Shown here: in pieces, positions 25,988-35,091 of the stretch
Layout of the letters: every line of letters starts with the position of its first letter
Numbering within the stretch: position 1 is the first letter of the stretch
From: Streptomyces fumigatiscleroticus
GTDB taxonomy: Bacteria; Actinomycetota; Actinomycetes; Streptomycetales; Streptomycetaceae
Length of the DNA: 64,000 bases
Assembly: GCF_014647975.1 (NCBI RefSeq)
Contig: NZ_BMQF01000030.1
Location: forward strand, 1 to 64,000
Direction: 5' to 3'
The notes under the pieces: model-generated
Databases searched by the model: none
Told to the model about the DNA's origin: nothing
Seen by the model: only the letters and a program-made list of their open reading frames with translations
Translations under genes and position numbers: made by a program

Positions 25988-27488
25988 GGCCCCACTCCTC
26001 TGCGGCGGCGTCCTCGGGTACGGCGGAGTCGGTGTCCGGCTCGTCGGGGCCGGGGCTGTGTGTCCACGGGGTGTGATCGGATGCCGGGAATACGGGTGTC
26101 GGGCGCCAGCCCGGGTCGGGAAGGTAGGCGAGGCGCTGGCCGGGCTCCGGGACGGTGCCCGGGTTCGGGGTGCGGGAGCGTCCCATGCCGCCGGTGACCT
26201 CCACGGTGACCAGCGTGGTGTCGCCGTCGGGGTGGACGGAGGCGATGACGGCCTTGTGGCCTGCCGGCATGGACGGGCTGATCAGTTTGGTGCCGGCGGC
26301 CAGCCGTACAGGGTCGTCGGTGCGGAGGGTGACGTACGGGCGTGGCACCCGTCTGTTCTTGGCCGTGGTGACCATTCGGCCGGGCACGCTCTCCTCGACC
26401 GTTCCCGCGAATGCCTCCCCGGCGCTGCGCCGGTCGGCCAGCACGAACGGGTCGTCGAACGCCATATCGGCTTCGAAGTCGGCCAGCGCTCGCTCCAGCC
26501 GGCTCAGGCGTTGTGCCGCGCCGATCGCGGTGTCCCGCTTGCGCTGGGGAAAGCCGCCGGCATCCCGGTAGTCGGAGTAGGAGGTGAAGGACACGCAGTC
26601 GCGTTCGAAGCGCTTGGCGGTCCGCGGTGCTTCGGGGACGGACCGCAGCAGCGATATGGCTGTCCACATCATGCGCCAGGTGGGCTTGACCTGTTCCGCG
26701 ACCAGGTCGCGCAACTCGGCCTGGGCAGTGGCCAGGTCGTGCGGGTCGCCGAGGGTGTGGGCCGCGTCGAACCGTTGGATCGCAGGTGCCAGGTGCCGGT
26801 TGTCGAACTCCGGGGACGTCGCCGGGCCCGCCGGCGGGCAGATGTCCGGGTTCTCCGCGTCGGCCAGGGCTTGCTCGACGCTCAGCCCGTCCGGGGGCGC
26901 GATCCAGGCCATGAGCGACGCCAGGTTCTGGTCCTCCAGCGTGCTTTGGCCGGTGGCCCAGTGCTCGCTGAGCATCGCGGTGACGGGCATCAGCATGGAG
27001 GTGCCAGCCTGCTCAGACGTGTCGACCAGGAACGTCAGCCACATGCCGAACTCGGGGACGACGTCTGGTACGGCGTAGGGGCCGGACGCCGAGCGGAAGC
27101 GGCACATGCGTCCGAGGTCGGCCAGGGCTTTGATGCCGCCGTGGTTGGGGACGAGGATCTGCGGCGCGTCGCTGTAATGGGAGCGCTCGCCGTCGCCGCG
27201 GCGGTCCTGGCGGTAGGAGTCGATGTACCTCATCACGATCTGGCCCAGCTCGGCGGCGAACGTGAACCTCTGGTCGCGGTTGCGGGGCTGCGGCACGACC
27301 AGCAGCGTCATGTCCCTCTTGGCGGTGCCGACCATGGCCGCCAGCGGAGCTCCGGCTTCTCCGGCCATGGTCAACGGGATGATCACCAGTGGCCGCCCCG
27401 ACAGGCGCCGGTGGCGGAACTCGGTCTGGTGTACCACCTCCAAGGTTTCCATCGCCTCTACATGCGCCAACGCAGACAGCATGCTCAC
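25977..27488 (-). CDS. Unknown protein of SbcCD cluster
   Basis: 503 aa; GTG 27488 overlaps the upstream nuclease stop (GTGA). I recognise no family. It starts VSMLSALAHVEAMETLEVVHQTEF, a hydrophobic beta-rich section follows (PLVIIPLTMAGEAGAPLAAMV...DMTLLVVPQP), then a helical middle. The region around 330-345 (FTSYSDYRDAGGFPQRKRDTA) carries charged residues; near 390-450 is a small beta-barrel-like domain (PYVTLRTDDPVRLAAGTKL...VIASVHPDGDTTLVTVEV), possibly OB- or SH3-like. The tail is acidic and proline-rich. Overlapping starts on both sides imply stoichiometric expression with the nuclease and helicase. Confidence 0.7.
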   Translation of the reverse strand: MSMLSALAHVEAMETLEVVHQTEFRHRRLSGRPLVIIPLTMAGEAGAPLAAMVGTAKRDMTLLVVPQPRNRDQRFTFAAELGQIVMRYIDSYRQDRRGDGERSHYSDAPQILVPNHGGIKALADLGRMCRFRSASGPYAVPDVVPEFGMWLTFLVDTSEQAGTSMLMPVTAMLSEHWATGQSTLEDQNLASLMAWIAPPDGLSVEQALADAENPDICPPAGPATSPEFDNRHLAPAIQRFDAAHTLGDPHDLATAQAELRDLVAEQVKPTWRMMWTAISLLRSVPEAPRTAKRFERDCVSFTSYSDYRDAGGFPQRKRDTAIGAAQRLSRLERALADFEADMAFDDPFVLADRRSAGEAFAGTVEESVPGRMVTTAKNRRVPRPYVTLRTDDPVRLAAGTKLISPSMPAGHKAVIASVHPDGDTTLVTVEVTGGMGRSRTPNPGTVPEPGQRLAYLPDPGWRPTPVFPASDHTPWTHSPGPDEPDTDSAVPEDAAAEEWGHED

Positions 27489-28630
27489 GCGGCACCCCCG
27501 ACTTCTCCGGTCAGCTCGGCGCGCAGCCGTGCGGCGTGCCGCAGCGCGGCGGCCATGTCGCTCTGGTCAGCGGTCGGTGTCAGCTGCCCGCGGGCCAGTC
27601 CGAGGGCCATGGTCACGGTGTCGATCCCGCCCAACTGTTCGCGCACCGCCGGGCCGAGTACGTCCAGTGAGGCTTCCGCGCGGGCGCGGGCGCGGCAGTA
27701 GTACGCCATCTCGCAGTGGTTCAGGCAGTCCGGGCGGTACGTCGCGGGCACCTGTTCCAGCGCCTCGGCCAGTTCTTCGGCCGGGCGGCGGGGCCGCTTG
27801 TCGTCCTTGTCGATGTCGAGGTCGAAGGTGAGTCCTTCGGGCAGCAGGTCCACGAGGTCGCTGATGCGCTCGAGGCGGGCCAGCTGACGGGTCAGGGCGG
27901 ATACCTGCTTGCGGGCGTCGACGAACGCCGCGGTCGGGCGGTTGGTGAAGTCCTTCGGTGCGACCAGCACGACGGTGTCGGACACGGCCTCCGGGCCGAT
28001 CCCGGCCTCCTCGAGGAGAGCGCGCAGCGCGATGACGTACGCGCACGCCTGTGTAGTCGCCGACCGCACCTGCGCTGGGTCTGCCTGCCCGTCGATGATC
28101 GGGAAGCTCTTGATCTCCACGATGTAAAAGCGGCCGTCGATACGGAAAGCCACCAGATCCGGCTCCAGGAACGCCTCCTGCCCGCCGACCTCGAGGTACA
28201 GCATCGGGTGGTCGAACAGGGTGCCGTCGCCGGTGCCCTGGGCTGCCTGCAGCAGCACCTCGGCAGTGCGGTCGCGGCGGGTCTCGTTGCTGCCGTCGCC
28301 GCCGACGTCGTTCAGGTCCAGGTACGCCACCTCGGGCAGCGTCAGCTTCAGCGTCTCGCGCAGGACGCGCAGGAGTTCCGCGCAGCCGTTGTCCTTCACC
28401 ATCGCCTCGAAGGCGTTGCCGCGGGCGAAGGCGAAGGCGGACTGGCCGAAGGGGGAGGGGTATCCGGCGTGCTCGGCGATCGCGGCCTTGTCGGATCCGG
28501 AGGCGTCCAGCAGGGCCCGCAGCGTGCAGCGCGGGTTGTTCTCCAGGGCGGCCAGCGAGCGGGCGTTGTAGGGCCGGCGCTTTGCGGATCCGCGCAGCGC
28601 GGCCAGTCGGTCGTCGACGGGTGCTTTCAC
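27485..28630 (-). CDS. RecB/Cas4-like nuclease with predicted 4Fe-4S cluster
   Basis: 381 aa from GTG 28630 (the open frame extends upstream but is compositionally implausible there). Catalytic PD-(D/E)XK core: LEPDLVAF (D158), then IVEIKSF (E172, K174), then TQACAYVIAL, the Q-x4-Y-like motif of RecB-family nucleases. Four cysteines are placed as in Cas4, AddB and Dna2: C35 in ENNPRCTLRAL at the N-terminus, and C302, C306, C312 in CLNHCEMAYYC near the C-terminus, predicting a 4Fe-4S cluster that pins the nuclease fold. It precedes an unknown gene and an SF1 helicase in one operon and faces an SbcCD-like pair; a role in DNA-end resection is inferred. Confidence 0.75.
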   Translation of the reverse strand: MKAPVDDRLAALRGSAKRRPYNARSLAALENNPRCTLRALLDASGSDKAAIAEHAGYPSPFGQSAFAFARGNAFEAMVKDNGCAELLRVLRETLKLTLPEVAYLDLNDVGGDGSNETRRDRTAEVLLQAAQGTGDGTLFDHPMLYLEVGGQEAFLEPDLVAFRIDGRFYIVEIKSFPIIDGQADPAQVRSATTQACAYVIALRALLEEAGIGPEAVSDTVVLVAPKDFTNRPTAAFVDARKQVSALTRQLARLERISDLVDLLPEGLTFDLDIDKDDKRPRRPAEELAEALEQVPATYRPDCLNHCEMAYYCRARARAEASLDVLGPAVREQLGGIDTVTMALGLARGQLTPTADQSDMAAALRHAARLRAELTGEVGGAA

Positions 28631-28680
28631 GGTGTCGGAGATCCTTGCAGGGGAGAGGGGACTGTTGTTGAAGGAGAGGG

Positions 28681-29523
28681 TCAGGCCCGGGCCCGCAGGT
28701 ATGTGACGCCCTGCGAGGGCGCGCCGAACAGCTGCTGGTCGTCGCTCAGCGACTTGCGGGCCCGCCGCGAAGCCTCGGCCCGGACGGCTCGGTCGGCGTC
28801 GGCGTGCACGTCCAGCTCGGCCCGGGCGGCCTCGATCACCTGCTCCGGATCCAGAGCACTCTCGTGACCGGAGGCGCTTTTCGGCATCGCGTCGGGGATG
28901 TTCACGGCGAAACGCCACAGCAGCCGCAGCGCCTCCGGGCTGGGTCCGTTTCCCGCGGACTGCGCCGCGGTGTGCACCGCCTCGGCGATGCGGATCGCGC
29001 CGGTGAGGAAGTCGACGCGTGGTGAGTGCGGTCCGATGATGCGCTGTTCCAGCGTCCAGGTGCTGATGGTGACGAGCGCCCGCACCGGTGTCAGCAGGTC
29101 GTGCGCCAGTGCCGGGGGGAGGTAGTACGGCCGGGCGCCGGGGCTGGAGCGGTAGGAGCGCTCCTCGTCCCGGCGCAGGCTGGACAGCTTGGACGCGGAC
29201 AACTCGCCCGGGAAGAACGCCTCGTGCACGCCGACAATCAGTTTGGGGGCGGCCGGGGTCCCGAGCAGCATCAGGGCGCGGTGGACGTGCTCACGTGCCG
29301 GGAGCTGCGCTCCCCGGGCGGCCGGGGCCGCTTCCGGCGCGGGCCGGGGCGGTGCGGGCGCCGGTTCGTCGGCGTCGAGGAGGGCGTCCCAGGCCCGCTC
29401 GGCACGGCGCAGCTGCGCCCGCAGCTCGCTTGCGCGCTCGGTGTCACCGGCGGCGGAAGCGTCGCGGATCGCGCGGCGCAGGGTGCTGATGCTCTTCTCC
29501 AGGGCGTCCAGCGGATCACTCAT
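28681..29523 (-). CDS. Unknown coiled-coil/winged-helix protein of SbcCD cluster
   Basis: 280 aa from ATG 29523. Residues 1-45 form a charged coiled coil (ALEKSISTLRRAIRDASAAG...ELRAQLRRAERAWDALL), then a Pro/Ala linker, then a domain that could be a winged helix (AREHVHRALMLLGTPAAPKLIVGVHEAFFP...SASKLSSLRRDEERSY). The C-terminal part is helical. No family recognised. First gene of the four-gene minus-strand operon, 50 bp ahead of the nuclease and divergent from the sbcD-like gene across 130 bp. A DNA-binding or regulatory subunit is a guess. Confidence 0.65.
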   Translation of the reverse strand: MSDPLDALEKSISTLRRAIRDASAAGDTERASELRAQLRRAERAWDALLDADEPAPAPPRPAPEAAPAARGAQLPAREHVHRALMLLGTPAAPKLIVGVHEAFFPGELSASKLSSLRRDEERSYRSSPGARPYYLPPALAHDLLTPVRALVTISTWTLEQRIIGPHSPRVDFLTGAIRIAEAVHTAAQSAGNGPSPEALRLLWRFAVNIPDAMPKSASGHESALDPEQVIEAARAELDVHADADRAVRAEASRRARKSLSDDQQLFGAPSQGVTYLRARA

Positions 29524-29653
29524 GCCCCAGACGCTACCAGACTTCCAGAGTTTTCCAGACTTCTTCCTGAGATTCGGTGTACAGTCGGCGCCACCGAACC
29601 TCCGGCCGAGCGGCGCAACCCGCGGCCGCTGACCGTCCCCTTGGAGGCGCCCC
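29524..29653. promoter_or_regulatory. Divergent promoter region of the SbcCD cluster
   Basis: 130 bp between the divergent ATG (29523, minus) and GTG (29654, plus, with GGAGG at 29643-29647). It is locally AT-rich for this genome. On the minus strand TCTGGAA occurs three times in close succession (GTCTGGAAAACTCTGGAAGTCTGG, around 29536-29565, spaced 10-11 bp apart), a plausible operator for coordinated control of both arms. Confidence 0.45.
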
Positions 29654-30976
29654 GTGACGGCACGCGTATTCCACACCTCCGACTGGCACCTGGGCCGCCA
29701 GATCGGCCGCTACCGACGCGACGCCGAAGTCGACGCCGTCCTGGACGAAATCATCGACATCGCCGACGAGTTCGCTCCCGACCTGATCGTGCACAGCGGC
29801 GACCTGTTCGACAGCTCCCGCCCCGGCCTGGACGACATACGCCGCGCAGCACAGGCACTGCGCCGCCTCGGCGCGATCGCGCCCGTGGTTGTCGTCGCCG
29901 GCAACCACGACACCACTCACGTTCTGGCATTCGTGGAGTACGTCCTCAACGACATGGGCAGCCGCGAACACGACCAGGCCCGGGTCCGCTTCGCCGCCGA
30001 CGCCCGCCCCGACCGGCTGCTCGTCGCCGACTACCCCGCCAACGACGGGGACCTGACGCTGCGCATCGGCGCACTGCCCTACCTGCACCCCAACCGGTTC
30101 ACCTACGACTTCGCCGATCCCGCCCTGACGACCGCGACCTACGCCCAGCGGATGCGCACCGTCCAGGCAGACGCCTACCGCCGCCTGACCGCGGGCAGCG
30201 GCGCCCGGGACGTTCTGGTCTTCGCCGCCCATCTGTTCATCGAAGGAGCCGCCCCCTCCTACTCGGAGAGGAAAATCTCCATCGCCGACGACTACGCCGC
30301 CGCAGCCACCGACATGCCCGGCGTCGCCTACGGAGCCCTCGGCCACATCCACAAGCCACAGCGCGTCGCCCGCGCCGGATTCCCGGCCTACTACGCCGGC
30401 AGCCCGCTGCAGATGGACTTCGGCGAGAGGGGCGACACCAAGAGCGTCGTGCTGGCCGAGATCGGCCCGGGCAGGGAGCCCCTCATCGAGACCGTGCCGC
30501 TGACCTCCGGCCGCCGGCTCATCCGCCTGGAAGGCACTCTGGAAGAGATCGCGCAGCGCGCCAGCCGGGTCGGAGACGCATGGGTGAAAGCAGTGGTGAA
30601 CTTCGAAGCCTTCAACCCGTCCCTGTCCAACACCCTCACCACGATGCTGCCGCACGCGACGATCGTCGACGTCGAAGAACGCCGCGCCGATGCAGCCCAC
30701 CGCGTGCTGGACCGGGAGACCTCCACCAGGGAACTGCCGGGCATCGAAGATCTGCTGCGTGAATATCTGCCCGGCCGCGGCACCACCGGGCCGGCCCTGG
30801 ACCGTGTCATGGCCGCCTTCGCCCAGCTGCAGGCCGAACCCGACCCCGACGATCCCGCACCGTGCTGCGAGGAGACCCTGCTGACCGCCGCCATCGCAGG
30901 CCGCCCCCTCGACAGCATCGACCGCTCCGGCCTGCTGACCGGCACCGACACCAACACAGCGGAGGCGGCACGATGA
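29654..30976 (+). CDS. SbcD-like metallophosphatase nuclease
   Basis: 440 aa, GTG start after TTGGAGG. Calcineurin-like phosphoesterase motifs in order: SDWHLG (D10, H12), HSGDLFDSSRP (about 46-56), AGNHDTTH (about 84-91), FAAHLFIEG (about 193) and GHIHKPQ (about 222-228). The C-terminal capping region is as in SbcD/Mre11. It overlaps the sbcC-like gene by ATGA. A chromosome would normally carry a housekeeping sbcCD elsewhere, so this island copy is probably specialised. All metal ligands appear intact. Confidence 0.88.
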   Translation: MTARVFHTSDWHLGRQIGRYRRDAEVDAVLDEIIDIADEFAPDLIVHSGDLFDSSRPGLDDIRRAAQALRRLGAIAPVVVVAGNHDTTHVLAFVEYVLNDMGSREHDQARVRFAADARPDRLLVADYPANDGDLTLRIGALPYLHPNRFTYDFADPALTTATYAQRMRTVQADAYRRLTAGSGARDVLVFAAHLFIEGAAPSYSERKISIADDYAAAATDMPGVAYGALGHIHKPQRVARAGFPAYYAGSPLQMDFGERGDTKSVVLAEIGPGREPLIETVPLTSGRRLIRLEGTLEEIAQRASRVGDAWVKAVVNFEAFNPSLSNTLTTMLPHATIVDVEERRADAAHRVLDRETSTRELPGIEDLLREYLPGRGTTGPALDRVMAAFAQLQAEPDPDDPAPCCEETLLTAAIAGRPLDSIDRSGLLTGTDTNTAEAAR

Positions 30977-33900
30977 AACCGCTGGTACTCGCTCTCACCG
31001 GATTCCGCAGCTACCCCAGCCTGGCCCGGATCGATTTCACCGGCAAAAGCCTGGTCGCAGCCCTCGGCGACACCGGCGCCGGCAAAAGCAGCCTGCTCGA
31101 CGCCGTCGTCTTCGCCCTCTTCCGCAAAAGCACCTGGGATGCCAGAGAACCCCGGCACCTCATCGCCGATGGTGCACAGGCCATGAGCGTCGAGTTCACC
31201 TTCCTGCACGACGGACAACGCTGGCACGTACACCGGACCATGCACGCCACTAACCCGAACGCCGCCCGGCATCACCTGAAAAACCTGGACACCGGCGAGG
31301 AGACCGACGGCGCCACCGCCGTCGACAACCGCATCAAAGCGGTGCTGCAGATGGGCTACGACACCTTCCTGCGCGTCGGACTGCTCCCACAAGGAAAGTT
31401 CGACCAACTCCTCACCGCCACACCCAAGGAACGCAGCCCACGGCTGCGGGAACTGTTTGGCGCCGAGTCACTGGAACTGGTCCAGCAGATGGCCGCCCGC
31501 CACAGCCACACTCTCCAGGCACTGCTGAGCGACGCGAGAGCCAAACGCGCCCCCATGCCGGACAACCCCAAGCAGACTGCCGCAGAAGCCGGCGCAGCCG
31601 CCGACGCAGCCACCGCCAACGCCGAACGGCTGAAGACCGCCATCGAGCGCATCACCGCACTGCGGAGCGAGGTCTTGGCAGCCCGGGCTACTGCGGCGTC
31701 GGCCACCAGCACCGCCGAAACACTGTCAACGTGCGCAGTGCCCGACGCCGGAGCCGTCCTCGACGCACTCGAGCCCGTCGCCACCGACATCGCCGCACGC
31801 CACGACGCCCTGGACCAGCGCGCCGTACACGCCGCAACCCGTGAACTCGAACTGACCGCAGCGATCACCGCGGCAGACGCGGTAGGAGAAGGCCAGGACG
31901 CGCTGGCCCAAGCCGCCATAATCCTGAAGACCCTCGCGGCAGACGCCGAGGAACACCGCAGTGAGCGTGACCGGCTTGCCATTCTCGCCGGACAACTCGC
32001 CGACGAACGCGACGCCATCACCGAAGCCGAGGCAGAACTGGACGAGGACGCCGAACACGCAAAACCGCTGGCCGAGCAGGCCAGTGCCGCCGCAAAGACG
32101 AGCAACCAGATCCGCACGTGCGCCACCACCGTCCGCACCGCGCTGACCACAGCCCTCACGGCGGCCCGCCGCGTCGCTGGCACCGCGAGCGCACACGCCG
32201 CCGCAGTGGACCGGCGCACATCCGCCCGTGACGATCTCGGCCCAGTGGAGGTGAAAGCAGAGGCAGCACGCAAAGCTGTCAAGGAAGCCGACATTCATCT
32301 GGAGGCGCTGCGACAACGCAACACGGCTGCTGCGCTCGCCGCCGAACTGCGCCCCGGTGACGACTGCCTTGTATGCCACCAGCAGGTCCCGGACAACTTC
32401 GCACCCTCGACGGATACTCATACGGCCGAGCTGGCCGCGGCGACGGACCGGCTGAGCCGGGCAAAAACCGCACGTGACACGGCCGTCGAACGGCTTGCTA
32501 AAGCCCGTGCCGATATGACCGCCGCCGAAGAGGCGGTCCTTGCACGCGAGAGAGAGCACCACAGCGCACAGCAGACAGCACAGGAGACCAGTGCAGACGC
32601 GGTGCGCGCCTTCGCAGACCTCGCTGCTCTAGCCGACGAAACCGACGCAGGCTTCGACGCCGAAGCAGCATCACTCGCACTGAGCGCTGCCACCGCAGCC
32701 CTGGCTGCCCCGACCGCTGATGGTCCTGCACCACTCGAGCAGAACACAGCACCGATCGCCGACGCGGTCGCCGCATGCGAGCGGGCAGCCGTCAGGCACA
32801 CCGAGCAACTGCAGGCCGAAGGGCATCGCCGCATCGCCGAGGTCGAAGCTGGCCGCACTGCGCTGGCCGAGCGCACGCGAGCCCATCAACGCCACACCGA
32901 CGACACCGCGAAGGCCTCCGCGCTTCACACCCGTGCTGTGGCCAGGACCACCACCCAGGTCAGCACGCTTCCCTCCCGCATCCAAGCGATGCTGCCGCAC
33001 GACGCGATCGACATCCTCACCGATGAGGCAGCCGCTGCCGCCGCCGCTGTCACCACCCGGCAGGCAGAAGTCCAAGAGCTGTTCGACCAAAGGGAAAAGG
33101 CAAGGGCGGAGAAAGCCGAGGTACTTGGCGAACAACGTGCCCTCGACAAGGACACTCAGGTCCGGCTGGAGCACCCGCTGAACCAACTGCGCGGCCGACT
33201 GGACGTGTGGGCGCAGGCCGTCACTGAGGCCCTCACGCATTTCGATGCCTCCGACCAGCACCAGGCGCCGAAGGCCCCGGCCCAGTCAGAGATCGCCGAA
33301 GTGCGCACGTACGCCTCCGAACTGTCGATGACCACCTCAACGCTGGGCGACAAGCTCACCCAGCGTGCCATCGCCGCCGCAGACCACGCAGCCACTGCCG
33401 AGAACAGCCTCAGCGAGTGCGCCGCCGCACTTACCGATGTCGACGGATTCGATACCCACGCCGATCTGGCAACACCCGAAGCGCTCCACCCCCTCGTTGC
33501 CGCAGTCGGACAGGCAACCAAAGAAGCTAAAGACCAGCGCCAGAAACAGCGGGAAGCGCAGGACCTGATCAAGCCGGCCGCTGACCTGGACTTCGCCATC
33601 ACCGCTGGCAAGGCCCGCTGTGAAGCCCTGGAAGTCCTGCGCCGCGAACTGGTTGACGCCAAGTTCCTGAACCACCTCACCATGCTGCGTACCCAGGCAC
33701 TGCTCGGTGTCGCCAGCGACCTGCTTGGCCAAATGTCCGACGGGCGCTTCGGCTTCGCTGACAGCTTCGACATCGTCAGCCGCAACTCCGGCGTCGCCCA
33801 CCCCCCGAACCGGCTGTCCGGAGGAGAGAAGTTCCAAGCGTCACTCGCCTTGGCCCTGGCGCTCGCCGAACTGCACTCCCGCAGCGGCCCGGCTCTCGGC

Positions 33901-34161
33901 TCCCTGTTCCTCGATGAAGGCTTCGCCGCCCTCGACACCACCGCATTGGACTCCGCCCTTGAGGTACTGCGCTCCCAAACCAACGGGAATCGCCTTGTCA
34001 TGGTGATCAGCCACCTGCACGCTGTTGCCGAGGCCGTCGACGACGTGCTGCTGGTGGAGCGGACGCCTGCCGGATCGTCCGCCCGTTGGCTCACATCGGC
34101 CCAGCGCGACGAACTGGCCCAGGCCGATCTAGTCAGCGGCCTACAAGCACTGGCGCGATAG
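30973..34161 (+). CDS. SbcC/Rad50-like ATPase with zinc hook
   Basis: 1062 aa, ATG 30973 overlapping the sbcD-like stop. Walker A GDTGAGKSS (32-40) with Q-loop GLLPQGKFD; two long Ala/Glu coiled-coil arms flanking a zinc hook CLVC (GDDCLVCHQQV, about 463-472); signature LSGGEKFQAS (about 948); Walker B SLFLDEGFAALD (about 977); D-loop and H-loop VISHLHAVAE. A complete Rad50/SbcC-type protein. With the SbcD-like nuclease it should form an end- and hairpin-processing complex; the adjacent helicase and Fe-S nuclease suggest a larger DNA-degrading defence machine. Confidence 0.9.
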   Translation: MKPLVLALTGFRSYPSLARIDFTGKSLVAALGDTGAGKSSLLDAVVFALFRKSTWDAREPRHLIADGAQAMSVEFTFLHDGQRWHVHRTMHATNPNAARHHLKNLDTGEETDGATAVDNRIKAVLQMGYDTFLRVGLLPQGKFDQLLTATPKERSPRLRELFGAESLELVQQMAARHSHTLQALLSDARAKRAPMPDNPKQTAAEAGAAADAATANAERLKTAIERITALRSEVLAARATAASATSTAETLSTCAVPDAGAVLDALEPVATDIAARHDALDQRAVHAATRELELTAAITAADAVGEGQDALAQAAIILKTLAADAEEHRSERDRLAILAGQLADERDAITEAEAELDEDAEHAKPLAEQASAAAKTSNQIRTCATTVRTALTTALTAARRVAGTASAHAAAVDRRTSARDDLGPVEVKAEAARKAVKEADIHLEALRQRNTAAALAAELRPGDDCLVCHQQVPDNFAPSTDTHTAELAAATDRLSRAKTARDTAVERLAKARADMTAAEEAVLAREREHHSAQQTAQETSADAVRAFADLAALADETDAGFDAEAASLALSAATAALAAPTADGPAPLEQNTAPIADAVAACERAAVRHTEQLQAEGHRRIAEVEAGRTALAERTRAHQRHTDDTAKASALHTRAVARTTTQVSTLPSRIQAMLPHDAIDILTDEAAAAAAAVTTRQAEVQELFDQREKARAEKAEVLGEQRALDKDTQVRLEHPLNQLRGRLDVWAQAVTEALTHFDASDQHQAPKAPAQSEIAEVRTYASELSMTTSTLGDKLTQRAIAAADHAATAENSLSECAAALTDVDGFDTHADLATPEALHPLVAAVGQATKEAKDQRQKQREAQDLIKPAADLDFAITAGKARCEALEVLRRELVDAKFLNHLTMLRTQALLGVASDLLGQMSDGRFGFADSFDIVSRNSGVAHPPNRLSGGEKFQASLALALALAELHSRSGPALGSLFLDEGFAALDTTALDSALEVLRSQTNGNRLVMVISHLHAVAEAVDDVLLVERTPAGSSARWLTSAQRDELAQADLVSGLQALAR

Positions 34162-34756
34162 CTGCGCCGGAACATCTTCGACGAACACGTCGTCTCACAC
34201 GGTCAAACTGGCCCGCTGAAACGCACCTGTTCCGGGGTTTGTAGTGGATGTCGTGTAGATGGTGCTCGCGGGCGACGGCTTCGGGGGGGGGCAAGTTTCA
34301 TGCGGAAAAACGACCTCCCACGCTCCCGGAAGTCTCCAGAGGCAAGGATTCCTACCTAAATACCGCCGGCAGGCAAGGAAAGTGAGTTAAATCTACCGCT
34401 CATGACGGCCGACTACGGCCGCGCAGGCCGGACCCTCCCGGGCTGCGCTGCAGCGGACAGCAGGAAGCCATGCGACCGCCGCTGCTGCTTTCCTATCGCG
34501 CGCCCGGGTGCCCGCCCAGCGGCGGTCCGCCAGCTGGCCTGTCCGAGCTTGCCGACGGCCAGGTCGGCATCGCTGCCGCGGTCCCGGTCCGTCCGGCCGC
34601 GTTGGCGGGGAAGGGCGAGCCTGACCCGAGGACTCGCCTGGGCGTTTGGGCAGGGCTGCCCGGCGGGCACCGGGGCGGGGCTGATCTCGATTCGCGTGCG
34701 GCTCTGTACGTGGGCGCAGCACGTGGGCAGTACCAGCGGCGCCGGCACGGCTGCCG
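34162..34756. other. Intergenic, no gene seen
   Basis: About 600 bp after the sbcC-like gene. It includes a run of nine G around 34286 and an AT-richer patch near 34300-34400. The overlapping open frames are mutual shadows with no motif. The right part is probably decayed 3' sequence of the IS21 remnant that follows. Confidence 0.4.
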
Positions 34757-34954
34757 GGCCGCGAGGTACTCGCCGATCGTGCGAGGGCGGGACCGGATCC
34801 GTCGGTTCTCGTCCTCCTGGCCCCACCGATCGATCATCCCGTTGAGCTCGGTGAGCGTCGCGACCTCCGGCCCCGGGACGAGGTGGTAGCGGTGGAACCA
34901 ACCGATCTGACCTTCGACTGGGTGGTTCCGGAGAACGGCGTCAAGCACGACCAC
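34757..34954 (-). pseudogene. IS21 family IstA transposase fragment
   Basis: About 66 codons in one frame match a piece of Streptomyces IstA: VEGQIGWFHRYHLVPGPEVA, then LTELNGMIDRWGQEDENRR and SRPRTIGEYLA. Full IstA is about 400-550 aa, and no start, catalytic DDE core or IstB follows, so this is a relic. Downstream the frame degenerates. A possible pair of IS21-like end repeats survives at 42407-42480. Confidence 0.65.
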
Positions 34955-35091
34955 CCGACAACGTCACCCCCTGCCCCATCCACCCGCTGCGCCCGGCACG
35001 GCAAAAGGCACAGTCTTCCCGCAAAGGAACCGAAGGTTCCCCGGTCCGTGCCGCGATGAGACGAATTGCCCGGACCGGCCGGGTGCGGAAC

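Noticed and set aside
30862..30972. N-terminal extension of the SbcC-like protein from 30862
   Set aside because: The extension is Arg/Pro/His shadow sequence of the sbcD-like 3' end; ATG 30973 gives the conserved start and the ATGA overlap.
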